The translations under genes were made by a program, and so were the position numbers. The notes under the pieces are model-generated. The model did not search any database and had not been told where the DNA came from. It saw only the letters and a program-made list of their open reading frames with translations. DNA of 64,000 nucleotides from G958296245 sp963664035. Lineage in GTDB: Bacteria > Chloroflexota > Dehalococcoidia > Lucifugimonadales > G958296245. The stretch lies in the NCBI GenBank assembly GCA_963664035.2, contig OY760867.2, positions 2,108,001-2,172,000 of the forward strand, in the 5' to 3' direction. The stretch's first letter is position 1, and the number at the start of each line of letters is the position of its first letter. This document shows positions 32,755 through 41,630 of the stretch, piece by piece.

Positions 32755-35244
32755 ATGGCAGTCAACATGGCCGAGACAGCGTCGATACGCAAGACCGATA
32801 TGCGCTACGACCCGCGGGCGCTCGACGCCAGGTGGCAGGGGCGCTGGGCCGAGGACAACCTGTACGAGGTGCGCGACGACGACCCGCGCCCGAAGTGGTA
32901 CGAGCTGACGATGTACCCGTACCCGTCGGGCGACCTCCACATCGGCCACTGGTACGCGATGTCCGGCGCGGACGCTCACGCCCGCTTCATGCGGATGCGC
33001 GGATACAACGTGCTGCACCCGATGGGGTTCGACGCCTTCGGGCTGAACGCCGAGAACGCCGCCATCGAGCGCGGCGTCCATCCGGCCAAGTGGACTATGG
33101 GCAACATCGACAAGATGCGGCGGCAGTTCCGCTCCATGGGGGCGGTCTACGACTGGGACCGGGAGCTCGTCACGTGCGTGCCCGAGTACTACCGGTGGAA
33201 CCAGTGGATATTCCTGAAGTTCCTGGAGGCCGGCCTGGCATACCGGGACTTCGCGCCGGCCAACTGGTGCCCGTCGTGCAACACGGTGCTGGCCAACGAG
33301 CAGGTCATAGACGGGCGGTGCGAGCGGTGCTCTTCGGAGGTCACAAGGCGCGAGCTGAACCAGTGGCTGTTCCGCGTCACGAAGTATGCGGACGAGCTGC
33401 TGGACCAGTCCAAGATCGACTGGCCTGAGAAGATCAACGTCATGCAGACGAACTGGATCGGGCGCAGCGAGGGCGTCGATATCGAGTTCGACATCTCGGA
33501 GTACGGCCTGGATGAGAAGGTACTGACGACCTTCACGACGCGCATCGACACGATCTACGGCGTGACGTTCGTCGTGCTGGCCCCTGAGCACCCGCTGGTG
33601 CCGGCGCTGACGACGACGGAGCACAGAGCCGAGGTCGAGGCCTACGTGGACCAGGCGCGCCGCCAGACGGAGATCGAACGCATGTCGACCGAGAAGGCGA
33701 AGACGGGCGTGTTCACCGGCTCCTACGCGGTCAACAGGCTGAACGGAGACCGCGTGCCCATCCTGGTCGGGGACTACGTGCTACTCACCTACGGCACGGG
33801 CATCGTCATGGGCGTCCCGGCGCATGACGAGCGCGACTTCGAGTTCGCCAAGAAGTACGACCTGCCGATCAAGGTCGTCGTCGCGCCGCCGGACTGGGAC
33901 GGCGGCGAGCTTGCCGAGGCCTACGTCGACGAGGGCGTCCAGGTGAGCTCCGGCCAGTTCGACGGCCAGGCCAGCGTCGAGGCGAAGCAGGGCATCGCCG
34001 ATTTCATCGAGGCGCAGGGCTGGGGCAAGAGGGCGGTGCAGTACCGGATGCGCGACTGGCTCATCTCGCGCCAGCGTTACTGGGGCACGCCGATCCCGGT
34101 CGTCTACTGCGGCGACTGCGGCACCGTGCCCGTCCCGGAGGACGACCTGCCGGTGCTGTTGCCGGAGGACTCGGAGTTCCGCCCGACGGGCGAGTCTCCG
34201 CTGGCGCTGCACGAGGGGTTCGTGAACGCGCCCTGTCCGCGCTGCGAAGGGCCCGCCAAGCGCGAGACCGACACGATGGACACGTTCGTCGACTCGTCGT
34301 GGTACCAGTTCCGGTTCGCCAGTCCGCGTTTCGACGGGGGGATGTTCGACCGGGAGGCCGTCGCGACGTGGGGGCCGGTCGACCAGTACACGGGCGGCGT
34401 CGAGCACGCGGTCATGCACCTACTGTACGCGCGTTTTTTCACAAAAGCGATGCGCGACCTCGGCCTGTTGGACTTCGACGAGCCGTTCGTGCGGCTGTTC
34501 AACCAGGGGCACATCCTGTCCGAGGGCGAGAAGATGAGCAAGTCGCGCGGCAACGTCGTCGCGCCCGACGAGTACGTCCGCAAGTACGGCGCGGACGCCG
34601 TCCGCTGCTACCTGATGTTCATAGGCCCCTGGGACCAGGGCGGAAGCTGGAGCGAGTCGGGCATCAACGGCGTCTCCCGATGGCTGAACCGCCTGTGGGA
34701 GCTGGCGCAGCGCGACCCGGACGAGCTCGACGCGGGCCCTGTGGACGAGGGCGCCACCGCCGACCTGAGAAGGAGCGTCCACAAGACCATCAAGCGAGTC
34801 GTCGACGACCTGGACCGCTTCAAATTCAACACGGCCATCGCGTCCCTGATGGAGTTGTCTAACACGATGAACGCCGCCTGGGTCGATGGGGGAGTGACGT
34901 CCGACGCGTGGCGCGAGGCGGTGGAGAGCCTCCTGGCGATGCTTGCGCCGATGGCGCCTCACATAACCGAGGAGCTATGGGAGCACACCGGACGCGCCTA
35001 CAGCATCCACGATCAGCCCCTGCCGCGGTGGGACCCGGACCTCGCCGCCGACGAGACGATCACGCTGGTGGTGCAGGTCAACGGCCGGCTGCGCGACCGG
35101 ATCGAGGTCCCGGTCTCCATCGGCGAGGATGAGGCCAGGCGGGTCGCACTCGAGAGCCGCCGCGTGCAGGCCCACACCGAGGGCAAGACGGTGGGTAGGG
35201 TGATCTACGTCCCCGGCAAGCTGGTCAACATAGTGGCGCGCTAG
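32755..35244 (+). CDS. leuS: Leucyl-tRNA synthetase
   Basis: The 829-residue class I synthetase has the HIGH motif in PYPSGDLHIGHWYAM, a large editing (CP1) insertion with TTFTTRIDTIYGVTF and VMGVPAHDERDFEFA, and the KMSKS motif in GEKMSKSRGNVV. It attaches leucine to tRNA-Leu and edits mischarged products. Length fits bacterial LeuRS. The ATG at 32,755 has an AGGAGA ribosome-binding site; an earlier in-frame start at 32,686 lies within the terminator and is dismissed. Expression is controlled by the T-box leader. Confidence 0.97.
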   Translation: MAVNMAETASIRKTDMRYDPRALDARWQGRWAEDNLYEVRDDDPRPKWYELTMYPYPSGDLHIGHWYAMSGADAHARFMRMRGYNVLHPMGFDAFGLNAENAAIERGVHPAKWTMGNIDKMRRQFRSMGAVYDWDRELVTCVPEYYRWNQWIFLKFLEAGLAYRDFAPANWCPSCNTVLANEQVIDGRCERCSSEVTRRELNQWLFRVTKYADELLDQSKIDWPEKINVMQTNWIGRSEGVDIEFDISEYGLDEKVLTTFTTRIDTIYGVTFVVLAPEHPLVPALTTTEHRAEVEAYVDQARRQTEIERMSTEKAKTGVFTGSYAVNRLNGDRVPILVGDYVLLTYGTGIVMGVPAHDERDFEFAKKYDLPIKVVVAPPDWDGGELAEAYVDEGVQVSSGQFDGQASVEAKQGIADFIEAQGWGKRAVQYRMRDWLISRQRYWGTPIPVVYCGDCGTVPVPEDDLPVLLPEDSEFRPTGESPLALHEGFVNAPCPRCEGPAKRETDTMDTFVDSSWYQFRFASPRFDGGMFDREAVATWGPVDQYTGGVEHAVMHLLYARFFTKAMRDLGLLDFDEPFVRLFNQGHILSEGEKMSKSRGNVVAPDEYVRKYGADAVRCYLMFIGPWDQGGSWSESGINGVSRWLNRLWELAQRDPDELDAGPVDEGATADLRRSVHKTIKRVVDDLDRFKFNTAIASLMELSNTMNAAWVDGGVTSDAWREAVESLLAMLAPMAPHITEELWEHTGRAYSIHDQPLPRWDPDLAADETITLVVQVNGRLRDRIEVPVSIGEDEARRVALESRRVQAHTEGKTVGRVIYVPGKLVNIVAR

Positions 35245-35249
35245 CCGGG

Positions 35250-36422
35250 CTAGGCGACTACTTTGAACTTGTAGGAGGTCGTGTTCAACGCGCCCTCGCT
35301 GAAGCGGGAGATGCGCAGGGGCGCGATGTCCACGGTGCGCGCCGCGCCGTCGAGTATCAGCTCGGCCATGACTATGCCGACCGCCGGCGCCAGCTTGAAG
35401 CCGTGGCCGCTGAAGCCCGTGCAGACGTAGAGTCCCTCGATGCCGTCCACCCTGTCGATGACCGGGTGGAGGTCCGGGGTGGTGGTGTACAGCCCCGCGT
35501 AGCCGGTGAAGTATTCGCCGTCGGCTATGGCTGGCAGGCGGCGGGAGAGGCGCAGCCACACGTCCTGGAGGTAGTCCATGCTGGGGCGCGGGTTGTAGGT
35601 GTCTGGGTCGGCGTTCTGCTCGGCGTTGCCGTTGCCGACCAGGGTCAGGTCGGAGCCCTCCGGGCGGAAGTAGGTCAGGTTGCGCATGTCGGCGCCGCCG
35701 GGGTGGAAGGGCAGGTCGTCCATGGGTCGGCGCAGCAGGAAGACCTCGTGCCGGGTGGCCTCCAGCGGCAGGTCGATGCCGAGGCGTCCGAGGAAGGCGC
35801 GCGACCAGGGCCCGGTGGCGACGACGGCTATCGGCGTCTCGTAGCGCTCCGTTGCGGTGGTCACCGCGACCACGCGCCCGCCCGCGATCTCCACGCCCGT
35901 CGCCGGCGACTCCAGCACCACCTGGCAGCCCAATTCCCGCGCCCTGGAGGCGTACGCCGTGCCAGTGCCGGACGGGTCCGCGTGGCCCGACTGCGGCTCC
36001 CAGGCGAACGCCTCGTCGTCCCCGAAGTGGAAGCCGGGCGCAAGCTCGCGGGCGTCGTCCCTGGATATGACGCGGGTGTCTATCCCGACGGCCTGCTGTA
36101 TGGCGATGTTGTGCTCCAGCCCCTCGACGGCCTCCGGCGGTACGAAGACCATGTAGCCGGTCTGCACGAAGCTGGGGTCTCCGTCTCCCACGACGTCGCC
36201 CCAGTTCCGGAAGACGCGTAGGCTCTCCCAGGCGAGATGGGCGTTGACGGTGGTGGAGTAGTGCATTCGCACGGCGCCGGACGAGCGGCCGGTGGAGCCG
36301 GAGCCCAGCGTGTCGCGCTCCAGGAGCACGGGCGCGTCGACGCCGCGCGCGGCAAGGTTGTAGAGGATGCTGGCGCCCATGACGCCGCCTCCTATGACAA
36401 CCGCGTCGGTCGTAATAGCCAT
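35250..36422 (-). CDS. FAD-dependent amine oxidoreductase (sarcosine oxidase beta-like, DAO family)
   Basis: The 390-residue protein starts with the FAD motif TDAVVIGGGVMGASILYNLA, has ERDTLGSGSTGRSSGAVR (FAD-binding second half), and a C-terminal YVCTGFSGHGFKLAPAVG, typical of D-amino-acid oxidase/sarcosine oxidase relatives. It likely oxidises a secondary amine or imino acid. The substrate is unknown. ATG 36,422 is preceded by GGAGGA at good spacing. The neighbour leuB is divergent; leuS is convergent, five bases away. Confidence 0.87.
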   Translation of the reverse strand: MAITTDAVVIGGGVMGASILYNLAARGVDAPVLLERDTLGSGSTGRSSGAVRMHYSTTVNAHLAWESLRVFRNWGDVVGDGDPSFVQTGYMVFVPPEAVEGLEHNIAIQQAVGIDTRVISRDDARELAPGFHFGDDEAFAWEPQSGHADPSGTGTAYASRARELGCQVVLESPATGVEIAGGRVVAVTTATERYETPIAVVATGPWSRAFLGRLGIDLPLEATRHEVFLLRRPMDDLPFHPGGADMRNLTYFRPEGSDLTLVGNGNAEQNADPDTYNPRPSMDYLQDVWLRLSRRLPAIADGEYFTGYAGLYTTTPDLHPVIDRVDGIEGLYVCTGFSGHGFKLAPAVGIVMAELILDGAARTVDIAPLRISRFSEGALNTTSYKFKVVA

Positions 36423-36528
36423 AGTTGTCCTCCCTGGCGCGGACGGCTTGGCGCGGTCCCGGCTGGCAGTGAAGGTTATAATAACCGACACACCGCGAGG
36501 GCGGAATGCTCGCGGCGCGGGAGGAAGC

Positions 36529-37623
36529 ATGGATCTCAACGTAGCAGTGCTGCCCGGCGATGGCGCGGGCCCGGAGGTGACCGCGGAGGCGGTGAGGGTG
36601 CTGGAGGCGGTGGCGTCCCGCTTCGGGCACGGGGTCGAGGTCTCGTCCGGCAGCATCGGAGGCAACGCGATAGACGCGTTCGGCACGCCGCTGCCGGACG
36701 AGACGTCCGAGGTCTGCGAACGCGCGGACGCCGTGCTGTTCGGCGCCGTGGGCGGGCCGAAGTGGGACGGCCCCGATGCCGAGGTGCGCCCGGAGCAGGG
36801 CATCCTCGCGCTGCGCAAGCAGATGGACCTGTTCGCCAACCTGCGCCCGGTCAGGGCCTATCCGGCGTTGGTCAACTCCAGCCCCGTAAAGCCTCGGCTA
36901 CTCGAGGGCGTGGACATGCTCATCGTGCGTGAGTTGACCGGCGGCCTGTATTTCTCAAGACCGAAGCGCCGCTGGACGACGTCGCGGGGCAGGCGCGGGG
37001 TGGACACGCTGCGCTACACCGAGCGCGAGATCGAGCGCATCGTGCGGGTCGGGTTCGAGCTGGCGCGGCGGCGGCGCGGGCGGCTGACCTCCGCCGACAA
37101 GGCCAACGTGCTGGAGTCGTCCCGGCTCTGGCGCGAGGTCGCCTCGGAGCTTGCCGCCGAGTATTCCGACGTGGAGCTAGAGCACATCTACGTCGACAAC
37201 CTGGCGATGCAGCTCATACGTGACCCGGCGCACTTCGACGTCATCGTCTCGGAGAATATGTTCGGGGACATCATCTCCGACGAGGCGGCGGTGTTGTCCG
37301 GCTCCTTGGGGATGCTCCAGTCGGCCAGCCTGTCCGGCCTGCCGAGCGCGCGGGCGCGGCGGCGGCCGGCGGCGCTCTACGAGCCGATCCACGGCAGCGC
37401 CCCGGACATCGCGGGGCAGGGCGTCGCCAACCCGATCGGGGCCATCCTGAGCATGGCGTTGATGCTGCGCTACTCCTTCGGGCTGGACGCGGAAGCGGAG
37501 GCGGTCGAGCGCTCGGTGGAGGGCGTCCTGGCCGAGGGCTACCGCACTCCCGACATCGCCGGCGACGGGGGCGACGTGGTCGGCACGGCGCAGATGGGCG
37601 GCGTCATCGCGGGCAGGGTATAG
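36529..37623 (+). CDS. leuB: 3-isopropylmalate dehydrogenase
   Basis: The 364-residue protein is an isocitrate/isopropylmalate dehydrogenase family member: NVAVLPGDGAGPEVTAEAV at the start, GAVGGPKWD, the substrate-binding MDLFANLRPVRAYPAL helix (typical of LeuB), VRELTGGLYFSRPK, SADKANVLESSRLWREV with the conserved Lys/Asn, and the metal-binding NMFGDIISDEAAVLSGSLGM. It carries out NAD-dependent oxidative decarboxylation in leucine biosynthesis. GGAGGAAGC precedes the ATG. Other leu biosynthesis genes are not adjacent, though leuS lies nearby. Confidence 0.94.
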   Translation: MDLNVAVLPGDGAGPEVTAEAVRVLEAVASRFGHGVEVSSGSIGGNAIDAFGTPLPDETSEVCERADAVLFGAVGGPKWDGPDAEVRPEQGILALRKQMDLFANLRPVRAYPALVNSSPVKPRLLEGVDMLIVRELTGGLYFSRPKRRWTTSRGRRGVDTLRYTEREIERIVRVGFELARRRRGRLTSADKANVLESSRLWREVASELAAEYSDVELEHIYVDNLAMQLIRDPAHFDVIVSENMFGDIISDEAAVLSGSLGMLQSASLSGLPSARARRRPAALYEPIHGSAPDIAGQGVANPIGAILSMALMLRYSFGLDAEAEAVERSVEGVLAEGYRTPDIAGDGGDVVGTAQMGGVIAGRV

Positions 37624-37645
37624 GGACGGGCAGCCGGGTACGGGG

Positions 37646-38701
37646 CTACCGGCGGGGGCTGACGGGGCGCTGGAGGTCCGAGGACTCGTAGATGGCGAGG
37701 GCGGCCCGGAGCGTCTTCCAAGAGAAGTCGGCGTCCATGTTGGCCTGCGCGCCCTCCAGGAGGCAGTCGACGAACTCGACCGCCGCGCCGTCGAAGCCCT
37801 CCTTCCAGTCCATGGGGACCTGGAAAGAGGTCGTCTCGCCGCCCTTTACGAGCATGACGGGCGGCATGTCGAGCATCTCGCCGGTGCAGCGGGTGACCCA
37901 GATGGAGCCCGCGGTTCCCTGTATCTCGAAGAACTCGTCGTTGGGGTAGTAGCGTGACCTGATCTGCACGTCTGGGGCGTGGGTGTACTCGAAGACGCCG
38001 AGGGCGCCGCTCTCGAACCGCCAAATGGCGGCGGAGGGGGCGTCGACCATGAAGTCGTCGGTCCTGGTGACCATGCTGGTGATCTGGGTTACGTCGCCCA
38101 TCAACCATATGGCGGTTGCGTACTTGTGCCAGCCGTCGTCGTATAGGAGGCCGCCTGGGTTGGCGTTGGCGTCCCGGCGCCAGTCGAAGGCGTCGGCCTC
38201 GATGGGGAAGCTCTCGCGGGTCACCGGACTGCCCCAGATGGTGCGCATGCGGACCAGTGTCGGGTCGCCGATTGCGCCTGCGTCCATCAGCTCCTTGGCC
38301 TTGACCAGGGGCGGGTAGGATAGGAAGTTTTCGGTGACGCGGTACTGGGTCGATGCGCGCTCCGCTGCGGCGGCGACGCGGTCGGCGTCGGCCATGGTGG
38401 CGGCCATCGGCTTCTGGCATGAGAGGTGCTTGCCGGCCTCCATGACGGCTATGGACTGGTCGGCGTGCAGGTGGGTAGGGGTGAGCAGTTCCACGGCGTC
38501 GACCTTGGGGTCGTCGAGCACCTGCTCCAGGGCGGTGTAGACGCGGGGGGATATGCCCCACTCGCTAGCTCGGCGCTCGGCGCGCTCGGGCATGGGGTCG
38601 CAGAGGGCGACGACCTCGCAGCGCTCATGCCCCAGGTAGCCGGGGGCGTTGAGCTGGGATATGGTGCCGCACCCGACTATGGCCAGACGTACCTTGTCCA
38701 T
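37646..38701 (-). CDS. Gfo/Idh/MocA family oxidoreductase
   Basis: The 351-residue protein starts KVRLAIVGCGTISQLNAPGYL, an NAD(P) Rossmann motif, contains HVSCQKPMA-like (KHLSCQKPMAATMADADR) with the conserved Lys-Pro (E/Q-K-P) of this family, then a beta-sheet C-terminal domain. Members oxidise, reduce or epimerise sugars and inositols. The substrate is unknown. A GAGGAGGTAACCG ribosome-binding site precedes the ATG at 38,701. It converges with leuB. Confidence 0.88.
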   Translation of the reverse strand: MDKVRLAIVGCGTISQLNAPGYLGHERCEVVALCDPMPERAERRASEWGISPRVYTALEQVLDDPKVDAVELLTPTHLHADQSIAVMEAGKHLSCQKPMAATMADADRVAAAAERASTQYRVTENFLSYPPLVKAKELMDAGAIGDPTLVRMRTIWGSPVTRESFPIEADAFDWRRDANANPGGLLYDDGWHKYATAIWLMGDVTQITSMVTRTDDFMVDAPSAAIWRFESGALGVFEYTHAPDVQIRSRYYPNDEFFEIQGTAGSIWVTRCTGEMLDMPPVMLVKGGETTSFQVPMDWKEGFDGAAVEFVDCLLEGAQANMDADFSWKTLRAALAIYESSDLQRPVSPRR

Positions 38702-38828
38702 CGGTTACCTCCTCGCTACGGAGTCTGAACTGTGATTCGTGTGATTTGTGTGATTGGGATGATGGGGGAAGCCACGGTATGAGTATCCCACGTCGGGCGA
38801 ACGGATTATCCGTCCCTTGAGCCGGCCT

Positions 38829-40370
38829 CTAGGGCGGGTTCGGGGTTGCGGTCTTCCACTCGGTGCCCGTGGGGGTGTCCTCCAGCACGAAGCCGGCATC
38901 GGACAGCGTGTCCCGCAGGTAGTCGGCGATGTCGTACCGGCGCGACGACCTGAGCGCCTGGCGTATCTCGACGAGCAGGTCGAGCGCGGCGGCTCCGGCG
39001 GCGGCAGGCTCCGCGCCGTCGGCGAGCGCAGGGCCCCCGGGGCCTGATATCGCTATTCCGTGTCCGGCCGCGTCGGTTTGGAGGCGCTTGGCCAGGTCGT
39101 ATAGGCTCTCGTACTCGAGCCGGGCGAGGATGGCGGGCAGCACGTCGAAGACACGGAGCATCTCGTCGTTGCTCCCGCGGGTGCGGTCTTCGAGGGTGAG
39201 GCCGAGGACGGCCGCAAGCTGCCGGTAGGTCTGCCGGGCGGACGCGAGGTCGTGGCCCTGCTCGCGGGCGCGGTTCATCTCGCGCGCCACGTCGAAGAGC
39301 ACGGCGAGGGCTCGCGGGGTGTTGAGGTCGTCGTCCATGGCGGCCTCGAACCGACGGCGGTACGGCTCCAGGTCCAGCGCGGGGCCGTCTCCGGCGCCCT
39401 GGAGCTGCGCGGCGTTGCGGAGCCTCTCGGCGGCGCGCTCCTGGGTCAGCATGGCGTCGTCGCTGTAGGAGAGCGGCCTGCGGTAGTGGGATGCGAGGAA
39501 GAAGAGGCGCAGGGCGTCGGGCGAGAAGCGCTCCAGGGCGTCGCCGAGGGTGACGAAGTTGCCGGTGGACTTGCTCATCTTGTCGTCGCCCAGCTTCATC
39601 CAGCCGTTGTGCATCCAGAAGCGGGCCATGGGCCTGACGCCGGTGTAGTTCTCCGTCTGGGCGATCTCGTTCTCGTGGTGGGGGAAGACGAGGTCCTGCC
39701 CGCCGCCGTGTATGTCTATCGTCTCGCCGAGGTAGTGGAGGGCCATGGCGCTGCACTCGATGTGCCAGCCCGGTCGGCCCGGTCCCCAGGGGCTGTCCCA
39801 GGACGGCTCGCCCGGCTTCATGCTCTTCCAGAGGGCGAAGTCCATCTGGTCGGCCTTCTTGTCGTCGGCCTCGACCCTGGCGCCCGCGAGCATGGCGTCC
39901 AGATCGCGGCGGCTGAGGCGGCCGTAGCCCTCGTCCCGCCTTACGCTGAAGTAGACGTCGCCGTCGACGGCGTAGGCGTAGCCCTTGTCTACTAGCCCGT
40001 CGATCATCTCGATCATGCCGGGGATCTCGCGTGTGGCCCTGGGGTAGGCGTGGGCGCGCAGGACGTTGAGGGCGTCCATCTCCCGGAGGTAGAGATCGAT
40101 GTTCCTCTCGGCGAGCTCGCCTGTGGAGACGCCCTCGCGGGCCGCCCCGTCTATCATCTTGTCGTCGACGTCGGTGAAGTTCTCTATGTGCCTGACCTCG
40201 TGGCCCCGGTACTCCAAGTATCGCCTGAGCACGTCGAAGACGACGGCCCTCATGGCGTGTCCCACGTGGGAGGGCGCGTATGGGGTCAGGCCGCAGACGT
40301 ACATCGTGACGACGTCGCCGGCGGGCGCGAAGGGTTCGGTGCGCCCTGATAGGGTGTCGTAGAGCCTCAT
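38829..40370 (-). CDS. cysS: Cysteinyl-tRNA synthetase
   Basis: This 513-residue class I synthetase has the zinc/catalytic start MYVCGLTPYAPSHVGHAM (HIGH variant SHVGH), FTDVDDKMI, a second zinc ligand region GRPGWHIECSAMALHYLG with HGGGQDLVFPHHENEIAQ, and KMSKS in DDKMSKSTGNFV. The length is slightly over the usual 460-480 because of a C-terminal tail. It ligates cysteine to tRNA-Cys. It starts inside the end of ispF (ATGA overlap), forming an ispD-ispF-cysS operon, an arrangement known from many bacteria. Confidence 0.97.
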   Translation of the reverse strand: MRLYDTLSGRTEPFAPAGDVVTMYVCGLTPYAPSHVGHAMRAVVFDVLRRYLEYRGHEVRHIENFTDVDDKMIDGAAREGVSTGELAERNIDLYLREMDALNVLRAHAYPRATREIPGMIEMIDGLVDKGYAYAVDGDVYFSVRRDEGYGRLSRRDLDAMLAGARVEADDKKADQMDFALWKSMKPGEPSWDSPWGPGRPGWHIECSAMALHYLGETIDIHGGGQDLVFPHHENEIAQTENYTGVRPMARFWMHNGWMKLGDDKMSKSTGNFVTLGDALERFSPDALRLFFLASHYRRPLSYSDDAMLTQERAAERLRNAAQLQGAGDGPALDLEPYRRRFEAAMDDDLNTPRALAVLFDVAREMNRAREQGHDLASARQTYRQLAAVLGLTLEDRTRGSNDEMLRVFDVLPAILARLEYESLYDLAKRLQTDAAGHGIAISGPGGPALADGAEPAAAGAAALDLLVEIRQALRSSRRYDIADYLRDTLSDAGFVLEDTPTGTEWKTATPNPP

Positions 40371-40849
40371 GCGACGGCCTCCACCGTCGCGGCGGCGAGG
40401 GCGGACATGCCTTCGCCCCTGCCCGTGAAGCCGAGGCCGTCGGTCGTGGTGGCCTTGACGTTGACGAGCTCGCGGTCGATGCCGAGGCAGCCGGCGATGC
40501 TCCGGGCGATGCGGTCGACGTAGGGCCTGAGGGCGGGGCGCTCGAGGATGACGGTTGCGTCCACGTAGGTGGCGCGGCAGCCGCGGTCGTCGAGGAGCTT
40601 TACGGCGGCGCGCAGGAGGTCGGTGCTGGCGGCGCCGCGAAGGCTCTCGTCGCCGGAGGGGAAGTGTGCGCCGATGTCGCCGAGGCCCGCGCCGCCTAGG
40701 ATGGCGTCGATTATGGCGTGCGCCAGGACGTCGCCATCGCTGTGGCCCAGGGGGCCGCGGTCGGACGGCACCTCTACGCCGCCGACGACCATGGGGCGCC
40801 CCTCCACCAGCGGGTGGGCGTCGAAGCCTATGCCTGTGCGGGGCTTCAC
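40367..40849 (-). CDS. ispF: 2-C-methyl-D-erythritol 2,4-cyclodiphosphate synthase
   Basis: The 160-residue protein has GIGFDAHPLVEGRPMVVGG with the metal ligands Asp and His, LGHSDGDVLAHAIIDAILGGAGLGDIGAHFP, and ends with the conserved ATTTDGLGFTGRGEGMSALAAATV. It forms the cyclodiphosphate in the non-mevalonate isoprenoid pathway as a trimer. GTG at 40,849 overlaps the ispD stop by four bases. An apparent longer frame upstream is a shadow of ispD. Confidence 0.96.
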   Translation of the reverse strand: MKPRTGIGFDAHPLVEGRPMVVGGVEVPSDRGPLGHSDGDVLAHAIIDAILGGAGLGDIGAHFPSGDESLRGAASTDLLRAAVKLLDDRGCRATYVDATVILERPALRPYVDRIARSIAGCLGIDRELVNVKATTTDGLGFTGRGEGMSALAAATVEAVA

Positions 40850-41571
40850 GGCGCCGCCACGCTCGCGGCTAGCCTGGCGGCCAGGAGCGCCTCGGCGACC
40901 ACGACGTCCGAGGGCGTGGTCACCTTGATGTTGTCGTCGCTGCCGGGGAAGATGCGGACCTCGATGCCAAGGGCCTCCACCATGGCGGCGTCGTCGGTAA
41001 CGTCCGCGTGGATCTCGCGGTGCGCCCTGCGGAGGAGGCTGGTCCTGAAGACCTGGGGCGTCTGGACGGCGCGGAGGGTCGCGCGGTCGAGGGTGCCGGT
41101 CACGACGCCGTCGGCGCCGGCGGTCTTGATGGTGTCCTTGACGGGTACGGCGGCGGTCGCCGCGCCGTGCTCCATCGCCGCGTCGATGGCGCGCTGCAAT
41201 ATGGCCTGGTCGACGCACGGCCTGGCGGCGTCCTGGACCAGCGTGAAACCCATCTCCGGGAGCGCGGCGAGACCGTGCCGCACGGAGTCCTGCCGGCGCT
41301 CGCCCCCCGCGCAGACGGCGACCACCTTCCGCCAGCGGTGCTCGTCCACGAGGCGTCGGCCCCGCTCCAGGGCCTCGGCGGAGACGACGAGCGCTATCGC
41401 GTCCACCAGGGGGCAGCGGTCCAGGGTTTCGAGCGAGTGGCTGGCTAGCGGCCTGCCCGCCAGCGGCATGAACGTCTTGTCCGGGCCGCGCATGCGGCGG
41501 CTGCGTCCGGCGGCCACGACGACGGCGCCGACGCTGCCGGGCGACTCTCCATCGGTGTACAAAGGGGCCAA
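40846..41571 (-). CDS. ispD: 2-C-methyl-D-erythritol 4-phosphate cytidylyltransferase
   Basis: The 241-residue protein has the nucleotide-binding start VGAVVVAAGRSRRMRGPDKTFMPLAGRPL, the AGGERRQDSVRHGLAAL motif, QDAARPCVD and the product-site RAVQTPQVF, followed by TDDAAMVEALG. It makes CDP-methylerythritol from MEP and CTP. The start is a TTG at 41,571, ten bases after GGAGG; a second TTG three codons later is possible. It is first in the ispD-ispF-cysS operon. Confidence 0.95.
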   Translation of the reverse strand: MAPLYTDGESPGSVGAVVVAAGRSRRMRGPDKTFMPLAGRPLASHSLETLDRCPLVDAIALVVSAEALERGRRLVDEHRWRKVVAVCAGGERRQDSVRHGLAALPEMGFTLVQDAARPCVDQAILQRAIDAAMEHGAATAAVPVKDTIKTAGADGVVTGTLDRATLRAVQTPQVFRTSLLRRAHREIHADVTDDAAMVEALGIEVRIFPGSDDNIKVTTPSDVVVAEALLAARLAASVAAP

Positions 41572-41602
41572 GTAACGCCACCCTCCGAGAGGCTTGCGAC
41601 AC

Positions 41603-41608
41603 TATAAT
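41603..41608 (+). promoter_or_regulatory. Possible -10 element
   Basis: A perfect TATAAT lies 22 bases before the hydrolase start, in the gap between divergent genes. No convincing -35 box is spaced correctly, so the promoter is uncertain. Confidence 0.3.
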
Positions 41609-41630
41609 ACACGCGGGGGCGGATTTGGCG